This document shows, piece by piece, positions 51,056-59,360 of a stretch of DNA of 64,000 nucleotides; the first letter of the stretch is position 1, and every line of letters starts with the position of its first letter. The stretch comes from Prosthecobacter sp. SYSU 5D2 (GTDB taxonomy: Bacteria > Verrucomicrobiota > Verrucomicrobiia > Verrucomicrobiales > Verrucomicrobiaceae). A program made the position numbers and the translations under genes. Location: positions 248,001-312,000 of the forward strand of contig NZ_JBBYXL010000008.1 of assembly GCF_039655865.1 (NCBI RefSeq), written 5' to 3'. Below the pieces are notes generated by a model. That model was not told the origin of the DNA. It saw only the letters and a program-made list of their open reading frames with translations, and did not search any database.

Positions 51056-51948
51056 GCCGGAGCCAGCGCCGCCACGATGACGCGCACATTGTGCGCCAGC
51101 ATCGTCTCAAAGGTGTGCGCGTTTTTAGACGTGCCATCGGCCACCAAGGACTGTCCTGTTTTCACGCCGGTGCTGCGGACGATTTCGGTCAGCACTTTCG
51201 GATTGGCCTGGTCTTCCGGAAACACGGCCTTGATGTTGTTATCGCGGATGGCCTGGATGGTCTGGGCGATGTACTGGGCGGAGATGTCGTCGCTGCGGCC
51301 AATGCCCAGCATCGGGATGGTTTTGAAGCCATATTCTTTGCAGAAATAGCCGAACGCCGCGTGCGCCGTCACCAGCTTGCGGTCCTTGCGAGGGATGCGG
51401 GAGATCTCCTTTTGCGCCCAGCTTTTGAGCTGCATGAACTTCACACCTGCTGCCTTGGCCCCGGCTTCATAAGCCGCTGCATTGGCCGGATCTGCCGCGC
51501 TGAATTCATCCGCAATAATGCGGGCGGCGCGTTTCATGTTCTCCGCGCTGTGCCACCAATGCGGGTCAATGCTGCTCTTGGCATGCGCCGGGCAGCAGAC
51601 GAAGATTTCGTTGGAGGGATCCAGCAGGAGCGAGGGAATCAGACGGCCCACTTCCACCACCTTCACGCCGCTGCCCACGCTGTCGCGCAGCTTGTCCAGA
51701 TAGGTCTCCAGATGCTTGCCACAGGCCAGGATCAAAGGGGCACCGCGCATGGCCGCCACGTCCCGGGCGGAGGGCTCAAAATGGTGCACATCCCCGCCCG
51801 CCTTCAGCACTTCCACCACCTCCACATTCCCCCCGCCGACCTGCCGGGCCACATCGGCCAGGATGGGATGCAGCGTTGCCACTTTGAGCGCGGCCTGGGC
51901 GCTGAGGCTCAGGGAAAGCAGGAAAAGAATAGAGGCAAAAATTTTCAT
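51049..51948 (-). CDS. znuA: Zinc/manganese ABC transporter substrate-binding protein (ZnuA-like)
   Basis: 299 aa. Signal peptide MKIFASILFLLSLSLSAQA. Metal ligands match the cluster A-I family: HH at 55-56 (GDVHHFEPSARD), H130 (DPHWWHS), H196 (TAHAAFGYF) and the E245/D246 pair (FPEDQANPK). The His-rich loop common in zinc-specific ZnuA is absent. It binds Zn2+ in the periplasm and passes it to a membrane permease; the permease and ATPase genes are not in the window. It follows the outer-membrane barrel gene by 83 bases, so the pair is probably one zinc-regulated unit. The last codons lie in the 27-bp repeat arm. Confidence 0.88.
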   Translation of the reverse strand: MKIFASILFLLSLSLSAQAALKVATLHPILADVARQVGGGNVEVVEVLKAGGDVHHFEPSARDVAAMRGAPLILACGKHLETYLDKLRDSVGSGVKVVEVGRLIPSLLLDPSNEIFVCCPAHAKSSIDPHWWHSAENMKRAARIIADEFSAADPANAAAYEAGAKAAGVKFMQLKSWAQKEISRIPRKDRKLVTAHAAFGYFCKEYGFKTIPMLGIGRSDDISAQYIAQTIQAIRDNNIKAVFPEDQANPKVLTEIVRSTGVKTGQSLVADGTSKNAHTFETMLAHNVRVIVAALAPAQ

Positions 51949-52031
51949 GGCAGTGGAAAGAGGGATGGGCAGCCTGTCACCAGACTGCCCAAGAGAAAAA
52001 CGTTTGTTAATGCAAGATTGTTGCTAAAAGA

Positions 52032-53324
52032 TCAGCGAACTTCCGGACCGCCCCAGTTGAAGCTCACCTGCGCCCACACGGCGTGGTCCGTACCACGCTC
52101 ATTGGAGTTGTCGTAGTTATACTGGAGGCGGAGGCGCAGCGTGCGGGCATCATTCGCATACCATGTTACGCCTGGGCTGACGCGGAACCGGGAATCCTGG
52201 TCGGTGTCATAATTCCCTGCCACATACTCCCCGCGCAGGCCCAGTTCCAGATTGTTAGGCAGGCCATAAAGGAGGCTCATATAAGCACCAAAGTCCTGCT
52301 GGGTCTGCGGATCGCGACCTTCCACGATTTCATCCTCAACCTTATACCGGTTAAACATGGCCTCGGTGCGCACGCGGAAGTAACGGCCACCGGGATCAAA
52401 GCCGTTTTCACGCCACTGGTACTCCCCATGCACCCCGTAGATGCTGGTGCGGTAGCCGGAATGATTATCCGCCCAGGCCCCGGAAAGACCGGCACGGAAC
52501 TGGTGGAAGTCGTTGAAATTGTAAACATTCGTCCAGTTCGCCACCATCATAAACTGGCCTTCGGCAAAGTGGGATTCTTCCGCCGCATAACGGGCAGCAT
52601 GTTCATCTTCATGCTCATCCTCGTGGGCGTGACCGTGACCATGCTCCTCATGCTTCGGAGCCACGCCCAGGGCCAGGTCAAACTGGGATGTCCACGGCAC
52701 CGGCGCCAGCCAGGTGATTTCCGTGCCGATCGTCGTCATGGAGTCCTCCCCCAACATCCGGGTGTTCACCAGATACTGGTCAATCCAGTCGAAGCCGTGC
52801 GGGTGATAAGTGTTCTGGATGCCAAAGCGGTTGTACACGCGGCCAAAACGAAGTTCAAACGCACCCGGCAGGTTTTTGAACTTCCAAAACACCTCCTCGA
52901 AAATCGGGTCAATGCGCCCGCCTTCAACCGCTGCCGCATACGTGACAAAAAACTCATTGTGATCATCCAGCCGACCCGACAGTCCAAACTCCACATTCTG
53001 AAAAGTCACTGCATCGCGTCTCTCCGGGTCATGGTGACCGGTACGCAGTTCCCCCTGGTCAATGGAGGACGTGCCATAGGCCGTATCCAGGTGTACGTGC
53101 GGAAAGATTTTCCCTGCGAAACTCACATCCAATCCTGTCAGCCAGTCGGCCTTGCCATCCATCGGCAGCACCACCGGGGCAGACATGGCGCTGAAAGTGG
53201 AATACGCATACCGCTGCTGCTGCTGCGCCTCAAACTGGGCGGAAGTCTGTGCCTGGGCACTGAAAGAAACCAGGAGCCCAAAGGCGGCCAAAAGGGGGGG
53301 AGGAATGAAAACGGGGAGCTTCAT
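52032..53324 (-). CDS. Outer-membrane beta-barrel with His-rich loop, likely zinc uptake
   Basis: 430 aa from the ATG at 53324 (MKLPVFIPPPLLAAFGLLVS), a good signal peptide; upstream in-frame residues are not needed. The rest has barrel-type alternating strands (FDLALGVAP, LELGLRGEYVAG, LRLRLQYNYDNSN). A loop around residues 224-250 is packed with His and Glu (EEHGHGHAHEDEHEDEHA), a likely zinc-binding region. It sits directly upstream of znuA and downstream of a Zur-like box, so I infer transport of zinc or a zinc complex across the outer membrane. Confidence 0.85.
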   Translation of the reverse strand: MKLPVFIPPPLLAAFGLLVSFSAQAQTSAQFEAQQQQRYAYSTFSAMSAPVVLPMDGKADWLTGLDVSFAGKIFPHVHLDTAYGTSSIDQGELRTGHHDPERRDAVTFQNVEFGLSGRLDDHNEFFVTYAAAVEGGRIDPIFEEVFWKFKNLPGAFELRFGRVYNRFGIQNTYHPHGFDWIDQYLVNTRMLGEDSMTTIGTEITWLAPVPWTSQFDLALGVAPKHEEHGHGHAHEDEHEDEHAARYAAEESHFAEGQFMMVANWTNVYNFNDFHQFRAGLSGAWADNHSGYRTSIYGVHGEYQWRENGFDPGGRYFRVRTEAMFNRYKVEDEIVEGRDPQTQQDFGAYMSLLYGLPNNLELGLRGEYVAGNYDTDQDSRFRVSPGVTWYANDARTLRLRLQYNYDNSNERGTDHAVWAQVSFNWGGPEVR

Positions 53325-53361
53325 GACAACGCAACTATGGCAAGCCAGTTGCATTATCGTC

Positions 53362-53380
53362 AAATGTTTTCACAACATTT
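53362..53380 (-). promoter_or_regulatory. Zur-like operator upstream of the zinc pair
   Basis: AAATGTT (53362-53368), five bases, AACATTT (53374-53380): a perfect 7-bp inverted repeat. This arm sequence matches the half-sites of known Zur boxes (GAAATGTTATA-type). It lies 38 bases before the barrel gene start. Two TTGCATTA direct repeats (53349-53356, 53381-53388) flank it. Zur binding is inference. Confidence 0.55.
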
Positions 53381-53393
53381 TTGCATTAACAAA

Positions 53394-53429
53394 AAGCGAG
53401 AAGCCCTCAACCCCAGGGATGAGGGCTTC
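53394..53429 (-). terminator. Rho-independent terminator of wrbA
   Basis: On the minus strand a 10-bp stem (GAAGCCCTCA with TGAGGGCTTC, 53400-53409 and 53420-53429) is followed by a short GC step and a T run (five A on the plus strand, 53391-53395). It is 24 bases after the wrbA stop and also lies upstream of the zinc operator, insulating the two transcripts. Confidence 0.85.
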
Positions 53430-53452
53430 GCTAAGATCAGCTTTAGAAACAA

Positions 53453-54052
53453 TCAGCGGTTCAGCTTTGCGGTGATTTCCGCGACGTGCTTGCCCTGGAA
53501 ACGGGCCAGCGACAGTTCCTTCTCACTCGGCTGGCGCGAGCCATCTGCACCGGCGATGGTGCCTGCGCCGTAAGGGCTGCCGCCGCGCACCTCGCTGATG
53601 TCCGTCAGTTCCGGGGCGGAGTAGGGCAGGCCGACGAAAATCATGCCGTGATGCAGCAGCGTGGGGAGAGTGGTCAGGATGGTGGATTCATTGCCGCCGC
53701 CGGTACCGGTGCTGGTGAAAACACTGCCCACCTTGCCAATCAGCGCGCCTTTCACCCACAGGCCGCCGGTCTGATCCCAGAAGGCGCGCATCTGCGCGGT
53801 CATGTTTCCAAAACGTGTGGGTGTGCCAACGATGATGGCATCGTAATCCGGCAGCTCAGCAGCCGTGGCCACGGGGGCGCTTTGGTCCAGCTTGCCGCCC
53901 ATTTTCTGGATGACCTCTTCGGACAGGGTTTCGGGCACGCGCTTGAGGGAGACTTCCGTTCCCTCCACAGAACCCGCGCCTTCGGCGACGGCCTTGGCCA
54001 TGGTTTCGATGTGACCGTAAGTGGAATAATAAAGGACGAGGATCTTGGACAT
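53453..54052 (-). CDS. wrbA: NAD(P)H:quinone oxidoreductase WrbA
   Basis: 199 aa, normal for WrbA. It starts [20 protein letters not shown], the flavodoxin-type FMN loop, and has [12 protein letters not shown], then [16 protein letters not shown] and the [11 protein letters not shown] block of WrbA. FMN enzyme that reduces quinones by two electrons and protects against oxidative stress. A terminator follows. It is divergent from the phosphatase gene at 54226 with a 173-base gap. Confidence 0.93.
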   Translation of the reverse strand: MSKILVLYYSTYGHIETMAKAVAEGAGSVEGTEVSLKRVPETLSEEVIQKMGGKLDQSAPVATAAELPDYDAIIVGTPTRFGNMTAQMRAFWDQTGGLWVKGALIGKVGSVFTSTGTGGGNESTILTTLPTLLHHGMIFVGLPYSAPELTDISEVRGGSPYGAGTIAGADGSRQPSEKELSLARFQGKHVAEITAKLNR

Positions 54053-54225
54053 GATGTGGGTGAAGTTGAGGTTCCCTTGACGAATCGAACCTCGCCAGCA
54101 AACTGCGTGCAGGCGAATGCAGGCTGGTCAGTCTGAGACCAACCTTTGGGCATGGCAGGCACGCATTTTGTTTGCCAAAAACCTTCCCTCTTCTGGTCTC
54201 CACCGTGCTATAAAGACCGCACCTT

Positions 54226-54903
54226 ATGCCCATCACCCGCCTTTACCTCATCCGCCACGGAGCCACCGTCCTGACAGCTGAAGACCGTTTTGCCGGGTCC
54301 ATCAATGTGGCCCTGGCCGATGAAGGCCGGCATCAGGCCGCCACCTTGGCCGCACGCCTGCAGGCATTTCCCGTGGCCGCCGTCTATGCCTCCCCGCTGG
54401 ACCGCACCATGGAGACCGCCAGCATCCTGGCCGCCCCGCATGGGCTGGAGGTGCGGCCACGCGACGGGCTGAAAGAGATCTCCCACGGCCACTGGGAGCA
54501 GATGACCCGCCAGGAGGTGGAGCAGCAGTATCCAAAGGAGGCTGCCGCCTGGGACGAGGACCCCTACACCTTCGCCCCGGAGGGCGGAGAAAGCGGCCTC
54601 GCCGTGACTGCCCGCGCACTTCCTGCCCTGCTGGACATCGTCCGCCATCACGAGGGCCAGTCCGTCATTGTCGTCTCGCACAAGGCCACCATCCGCCTGC
54701 TTCTAAGCTCCTTGTTAGGCTTTGATCCCCGCCGCTACCGGGACAACCTGGACCAAGACCCTGCCGCGCTGAACATTGTGGATTTCAAGGACACCGTGCG
54801 CGCCCGCCTCATGCTCTTTAACGACACCTCCCATTACGCCGAAGCCGACCTGAAAAAACCTGATTCCGCCGAAGCCCGCCTGTCCAAATGGTGGACGCAC
54901 TGA
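54226..54903 (+). CDS. Histidine phosphatase superfamily protein
   Basis: 225 aa. The catalytic RHG motif is at 10-12 (LIRHGATVLT), the phosphate-binding PLDRTMETA follows, and the second histidine is in VIVVSHKATIRLLL. The family includes phosphoglycerate mutases, cobalamin phosphatase CobC and broad-specificity phosphatases; the context with RpiB suggests a sugar-phosphate role, which is inference. It starts a three-gene plus-strand run with rpiB (27-base gap) and a thioesterase. Confidence 0.88.
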   Translation: MPITRLYLIRHGATVLTAEDRFAGSINVALADEGRHQAATLAARLQAFPVAAVYASPLDRTMETASILAAPHGLEVRPRDGLKEISHGHWEQMTRQEVEQQYPKEAAAWDEDPYTFAPEGGESGLAVTARALPALLDIVRHHEGQSVIVVSHKATIRLLLSSLLGFDPRRYRDNLDQDPAALNIVDFKDTVRARLMLFNDTSHYAEADLKKPDSAEARLSKWWTH

Positions 54904-54930
54904 ACCTGGCCTAACTATTTTTTAAACATC

Positions 54931-55359
54931 ATGAACATCGCCATCGGCTCCGACCACGCAGGCTATCGTTATAAACAGGCCATCATCGCCCACCTCCAGC
55001 AGGCAGGGCATGAGGTGACCGACTTTGGCACCCATTCCGAAGAATCTACCGACTACCCCAAATTCATCCGCCCCGTGGCTGAAGCCGTGGCCGCAGGCAA
55101 GCATGAGCGCGGCATCGTCCTTGGCGGTTCCGGCAATGGCGAGGCTATCGCCGCCAACCGGGTCAAAGGCATCCGCTGTGGCCTGTGCTGGAACCTGGAA
55201 TCCGCCCGCCTCACCCGCCAGCACAATGACGCCAATGTCCTCTCACTGGGCGAGCGCATGATGGATCAGGACACCGCTTTGCAGATCGTGAACATCTTCC
55301 TCAGCACCCCTTTTGAAGGCGGCCGCCACCTCGCCCGCATCCAGCAACTGGACGCCTGA
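54931..55359 (+). CDS. rpiB: Ribose-5-phosphate isomerase B-type protein
   Basis: 142 aa. MNIAIGSDHAGYRYKQAI is the RpiB N-terminus, with DYPKFIRPVAEAV next. The active-site loop reads GGSGNGEAIAAN (S67, E71). The usual catalytic cysteine of E. coli RpiB (in a GTGxG-type loop) is replaced by serine, as in the mycobacterial RpiB, where Glu acts as the base. It interconverts ribulose-5-P and ribose-5-P in the pentose pathway, or a related sugar phosphate. The stop codon shares one base with the next start. Confidence 0.9.
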   Translation: MNIAIGSDHAGYRYKQAIIAHLQQAGHEVTDFGTHSEESTDYPKFIRPVAEAVAAGKHERGIVLGGSGNGEAIAANRVKGIRCGLCWNLESARLTRQHNDANVLSLGERMMDQDTALQIVNIFLSTPFEGGRHLARIQQLDA

Positions 55360-55817
55360 TGCCCCCCCCGGCCATGAACGCGGCGCTTCTCAAAGACACC
55401 GAAGCCTTCCTGCACCAGCAGATCCCCATCACCCACGCCATGGGCGTGCAGGTGCACAGCTACGATGGCCGGCATCTCGTCATCACCGCCCCGCTGGAGC
55501 CGAATCACAATCACCTTGGCACCGCCTTTGGCGGCAGCCTCAGCGCCATCGCCACGCTCGCCGGTTATACCCTCCTGTGGTTGCTGCTGGGCGACCGCTC
55601 CGCCCACATCGTGATCCGGGAAAGCAGCATTCGCTATCGCCGCCCCGTCACCGGGGCCATCCGCGCCGTTTGTCAGCGCCCCGACGAAGCCACACTCACC
55701 ACCTTCAAAACCCAGTTTGAAGAAACCGGCAAAGCCCGCCTCCGCCTCCAGGTCCGCATCGAAAAGGATGGCCAGACCTGTGTCGAGTTCGATGGCGAAT
55801 TCGTCGCCTTGAAATAA
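55359..55817 (+). CDS. Hotdog-fold thioesterase (YiiD C-terminal domain type)
   Basis: 152 aa from the ATG at 55359, which overlaps the rpiB stop by one base; Met6 (55374) is an alternative start. The segment ITHAMGVQVHSYDGRHLVI, then NHNHLGTAFGGSLSAIATLA is the YiiD/PF09500-like hotdog signature. The family is expected to hydrolyse acyl-thioesters, but the substrate is unknown. It is coupled to rpiB, which gives no clear pathway link. Confidence 0.85.
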   Translation: MPPPAMNAALLKDTEAFLHQQIPITHAMGVQVHSYDGRHLVITAPLEPNHNHLGTAFGGSLSAIATLAGYTLLWLLLGDRSAHIVIRESSIRYRRPVTGAIRAVCQRPDEATLTTFKTQFEETGKARLRLQVRIEKDGQTCVEFDGEFVALK

Positions 55818-55856
55818 GGTCCCCGTGCAAGGAGCGGGACTTGCCAAGTCCCGGCA

Positions 55857-58484
55857 TCACTTCCTCAACGGCCCGCCTGGACGCGCTTCCGTCAGCTTCC
55901 CGTCGCGGATCACCGGCACGCCGTCCACCAGCACATCGCTGAAACCTTCGGAGTAATGATGCGGATCTTCGAAGCTTGATACATCCTGCACTCTCTCCGG
56001 ATCAAAGATCACCACATCCGCCCAGGCGCCCACCTTCAGCTCCCCCCGGCCTTTCAGTCCAAAAGTCTCCGCAGGCAGGCTGGCCATTCGGCGGACCGCC
56101 TCCTCCAGCGACAGCACTTTTTGTTCGCGCACATAGCGGGCCAGCACCCGGGCATTATTGCCATAGCTGCGTGGATGCGGCACATCCTCCCCCAGCCGCC
56201 GGGGACCGCCATCGCTGGCGACCATGGTTTGCGGATGCTTTAAAAAGACCGCCAGATCTTCCTCATTCATGCCGTGGAAGACACCGCTGCCACCGCCCCG
56301 CCGCTCGATATCCAGCAACAGCTCAATCTGGTCTTCCAGAGTATCTGCTCCACGCACTCTTTTCGCTGCCTGCGGGATGGTCAGGCCGTTCAGTGACGGG
56401 TCCGCCCGAAAGCGTGCCACCACCGCATACGAATAGTCCGTGCGCCCGCTGCGAGCCAGAATCTCCTTCATGCTCGCGATGATTTTGGCCTTCTTTTCAG
56501 GGTCCTCAATCCGCGCAAGGAAATCTTCTTTTGTTCCCTCAAGTGCAGAGTCCGGCATGGTCTGCCGAAGGCCAGTGCTGGAGGCCGTGTAGGCATACTG
56601 GTCATGGGTGATTTGTAGCCCTTCAGCACGTGCCTTGTCCAGATACTCCAGCACCTCCCTGGCACGTCCCCAGGCGCTTGGGCCGGAAAGCTTGATGTGG
56701 GAAAGCTCCGTCCGCACCCCGGCCTTGCGGGCGATCTCCGTCAGCTCATGCAGCGCGGTGAAAATGCGGTTCGTTTCATAACGCATGTGGCTGGCATACA
56801 CCCCGTCATGCGCCGCCACCACCTGGGCCAGGGCAATGATCTCATCCGTCTTGGCAAAGGAGCCTGGCACATAAATCAGGCCCGTGCTCATGCCCACCGC
56901 GCCGTCCTTCATCCCTTGCTCCACAAGCCCCTTCATCGTCTCAAGCTGCGCCGCATTGGGAGCCCGGATAAACCGCCCGCCCATCCCCTGCTCACGCACC
57001 GCGCCATGGCCGATCAAAGTCGCCACATGCAGGCTCACACCGGTCTCTTCAAGTTCACGGAAAAAGCCCGCCACATCCGTGCGCGAGAACCCGCAGTTCC
57101 CCGTCACGATGGAGGTGACGCCCATGCGCAAAAAGTTCTCCGCCGCAGGCAGGGACGCGATGTTTTCCGAATGCGTGTGCACATCTACAAAACCGGGCGC
57201 AGCTACTTTGCCACTTGCATCCACCTCCGCCTTCGCCGTGCCCGTCACCTCACCTAGCCTGACAATACGTCCGTTCAAAACACCAATGCTGCCCGTCCGT
57301 GCAGGGTCACCAGTGCCATCCACAATGCGCGCATTGCGAATGATCAAATCATAGTCCTTCTCCGGCTCATTCAGCCACGCCTTCATCCAGCCGTAAAAGC
57401 TGGTCCCAATCTGCGCATAGCCGCTGGCATTGGGATGCACGCCGTTATTTTCCGGGTAGCCGCGCACCGGGTCCAGATTCAACTCAGTGGCCACCAGGTG
57501 AATGCCCAGATGCTCCTTGCCGCCCAGCCGCGCGATCATCCGTTGCACCAGCCGGTGCTGGATACGCTTCCATCCCCAGCGATGATACTTGCCTTTATAA
57601 CTCGCCACAAAACCCGCCTCCCGCGCATTCGGCGGCGGTGTCAGCCCCACGGCCAGCTCGGCCTTTGGCATCGCCTGGCGGAATTCAGCCAGCAGCCGGT
57701 CAGCGTGATTGAGCACTTCATCAATCTTCGCATCCACCGCTTTCGGATCTTCCGGGTTCGCACCAAAACAATCGTTGATGCCTAGCAGAAATGTCACCGC
57801 ATCCGGTGGCTGACCGTCGCAATGTTCCCGGATGTAGCGTGGCAGGTCAAAGGTCCCCTTGCCCTCGGCATTGGCAAAGACAAACGGGCTCGTCGTCTTC
57901 TTCGCCACCGGTCCGGCGGCCACCTGTGGCACCGTTGGAGCAAATTTAGTTAGAAAATCCACCCACTTCCAGCCGCCATACCCTTCATGTGCCACGCCCG
58001 GCTTCACCGATGCAGGACGGCGCGTCCCCAGGAAGGTCACCTTGGGATTTCCCGGTTCGGCAAACAGCCGCGACAGCTCATTGGCATACACACTCGCGTT
58101 GGTCAGGCTGTCTCCCACGATAAGCAGCCGCTTCTCCTTGCCCTCCCCCGCAGGACGCGGGGAAATGTGCAAGGTGGTCTGCGCGGTCTCGATGACCTGG
58201 CCCTGTTTGTCTTTCACCGTCACTTCCACCAGGTGCTGCCCGATGTCCGCCTCCGTGGCCGTGACGGTCCATGCCCTCTCCCCAGCTTTACCCAATGCGC
58301 AGTCCACCACAAACTCATAAGCATCCGGGTTTTCCGTCAGCACCACATTGTCATAATACAGGCTCATCGGCACTCCCACCACGCCATGCCACGCAGGCGG
58401 CAGGGTCAGTTGCAAGGACTCCGCCCCCGCATGAAAGGGAAGAGATAATAATGCAGCGGCGAGGAGGTGGCTGAGACGGTTCAT
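55857..58484 (-). CDS. Exported SGNH hydrolase fused to N-acyl-D-amino acid deacylase
   Basis: 875 aa from the ATG at 58484 (MNRLSHLLAAALLSLPFHAGA); upstream residues in the open frame are not a signal peptide. Residues ~110-370 are an SGNH esterase: GDSLTN (S126), GIND (235-238) and NNGVHPNASGY with H350. Residues ~377-875 are an amidohydrolase of the D-aminoacylase group: HTHSEN (436-441), GNCGFS, LSHIKLSG, and SDGGPRRLG. One protein thus combines ester hydrolysis and D-amino-acid deacylation. It heads a minus-strand trio transcribed toward lower coordinates, with a second SGNH gene 13 bases upstream. Confidence 0.88.
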   Translation of the reverse strand: MNRLSHLLAAALLSLPFHAGAESLQLTLPPAWHGVVGVPMSLYYDNVVLTENPDAYEFVVDCALGKAGERAWTVTATEADIGQHLVEVTVKDKQGQVIETAQTTLHISPRPAGEGKEKRLLIVGDSLTNASVYANELSRLFAEPGNPKVTFLGTRRPASVKPGVAHEGYGGWKWVDFLTKFAPTVPQVAAGPVAKKTTSPFVFANAEGKGTFDLPRYIREHCDGQPPDAVTFLLGINDCFGANPEDPKAVDAKIDEVLNHADRLLAEFRQAMPKAELAVGLTPPPNAREAGFVASYKGKYHRWGWKRIQHRLVQRMIARLGGKEHLGIHLVATELNLDPVRGYPENNGVHPNASGYAQIGTSFYGWMKAWLNEPEKDYDLIIRNARIVDGTGDPARTGSIGVLNGRIVRLGEVTGTAKAEVDASGKVAAPGFVDVHTHSENIASLPAAENFLRMGVTSIVTGNCGFSRTDVAGFFRELEETGVSLHVATLIGHGAVREQGMGGRFIRAPNAAQLETMKGLVEQGMKDGAVGMSTGLIYVPGSFAKTDEIIALAQVVAAHDGVYASHMRYETNRIFTALHELTEIARKAGVRTELSHIKLSGPSAWGRAREVLEYLDKARAEGLQITHDQYAYTASSTGLRQTMPDSALEGTKEDFLARIEDPEKKAKIIASMKEILARSGRTDYSYAVVARFRADPSLNGLTIPQAAKRVRGADTLEDQIELLLDIERRGGGSGVFHGMNEEDLAVFLKHPQTMVASDGGPRRLGEDVPHPRSYGNNARVLARYVREQKVLSLEEAVRRMASLPAETFGLKGRGELKVGAWADVVIFDPERVQDVSSFEDPHHYSEGFSDVLVDGVPVIRDGKLTEARPGGPLRK

Positions 58485-58497
58485 AAAATGAGGCTCC

Positions 58498-59331
58498 TTA
58501 CTTTTTCGATTTTTCGCGGATGGTTTTGGCCAGCCACTTGGCCGTTTCATCGCCAATGACATGGTAACCCGCCAGGTTCGGATGCCGGTCGCCAAACCAG
58601 TTCGGCAGATGTGCAAAGTGGGCGTCGAGCTGGTTGTCCATCACCACCACCCGATCCGTGTCGCCATGCTTCACCAGGAAAGATTTCACCAGCTCCTGCC
58701 TGTCCGCAGGAATCTGCTCCGGGGGAAAGCGGCGATAGTTCAAAGCATTTGGCCCCTGCTTTTTAAGCTCCTCCGCGTAGCGCGGATACAGGTCAAAGAG
58801 CGGCAGCTTTTCCTTCTCGGCCACCTCGCGGTTCAGCGCGTTGATTTTCTCACTCGTAGCCTCATCCATATAAGGAATGACCGTCGTCACCACCAGCGTG
58901 GCCTGGGGATGATCTTTGCGCAGCCGGCCGATAAGCTCCTGGTAATCCTTCACGTAGTTCGCTTCGAAGTCCTCGCGCTTGTTGTGGTCGTTGATACCAT
59001 ATCGGATAAACACATAATCCAGCCCTGGATGTTTGGCCACGTCGCGGTCATAGCGCGCACCGTCCAGCAGCCCGCGCACGTATTCGCCGCTGCGGCCCAC
59101 ATTGATGACATTGCACGGCGGCAGGTCTTTCTCCGCCGCCAGGAGAATGCGGATCACCTCCTCCAAATGGGGCCCCTGAGGATGCGTCTTGCGGGGGATG
59201 ATTCCCTCCGTGGTGCTGTCCCCCAGCAGCAGGACCTGCATCTTGCCCTCATGCTCCGCATGCACCTGCAGAGGCACCACCACAGCGGCCATCACCAGCC
59301 ACAACCAGCCTAACTTTAAGTGTATATTCAT
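58498..59331 (-). CDS. Exported SGNH/GDSL hydrolase
   Basis: 277 aa from the ATG at 59331; an open frame from 59373 adds 14 residues that are not a signal sequence. Signal peptide LGWLWLVMAAVVVPLQVHA. Catalytic blocks are LLGDSTTEG (S39), the RYGIND block, and DRHPNLAGY (His). An esterase or acetylhydrolase acting on an extracellular polymer is likely. It lies between the SGNH/deacylase fusion (13-base gap) and a Tat-exported oxidoreductase (29-base gap), all on the minus strand. Confidence 0.87.
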   Translation of the reverse strand: MNIHLKLGWLWLVMAAVVVPLQVHAEHEGKMQVLLLGDSTTEGIIPRKTHPQGPHLEEVIRILLAAEKDLPPCNVINVGRSGEYVRGLLDGARYDRDVAKHPGLDYVFIRYGINDHNKREDFEANYVKDYQELIGRLRKDHPQATLVVTTVIPYMDEATSEKINALNREVAEKEKLPLFDLYPRYAEELKKQGPNALNYRRFPPEQIPADRQELVKSFLVKHGDTDRVVVMDNQLDAHFAHLPNWFGDRHPNLAGYHVIGDETAKWLAKTIREKSKK

Positions 59332-59360
59332 TATGTATGTGTCTTTTAAATCGAATGTCA

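Noticed and set aside
53310..53360. Exact -35/-10 promoter for the zinc barrel gene
   Set aside because: A TTGACG/CATAGT pair with 18-base spacing is possible, but it would give an almost leaderless transcript and support is too weak to list.
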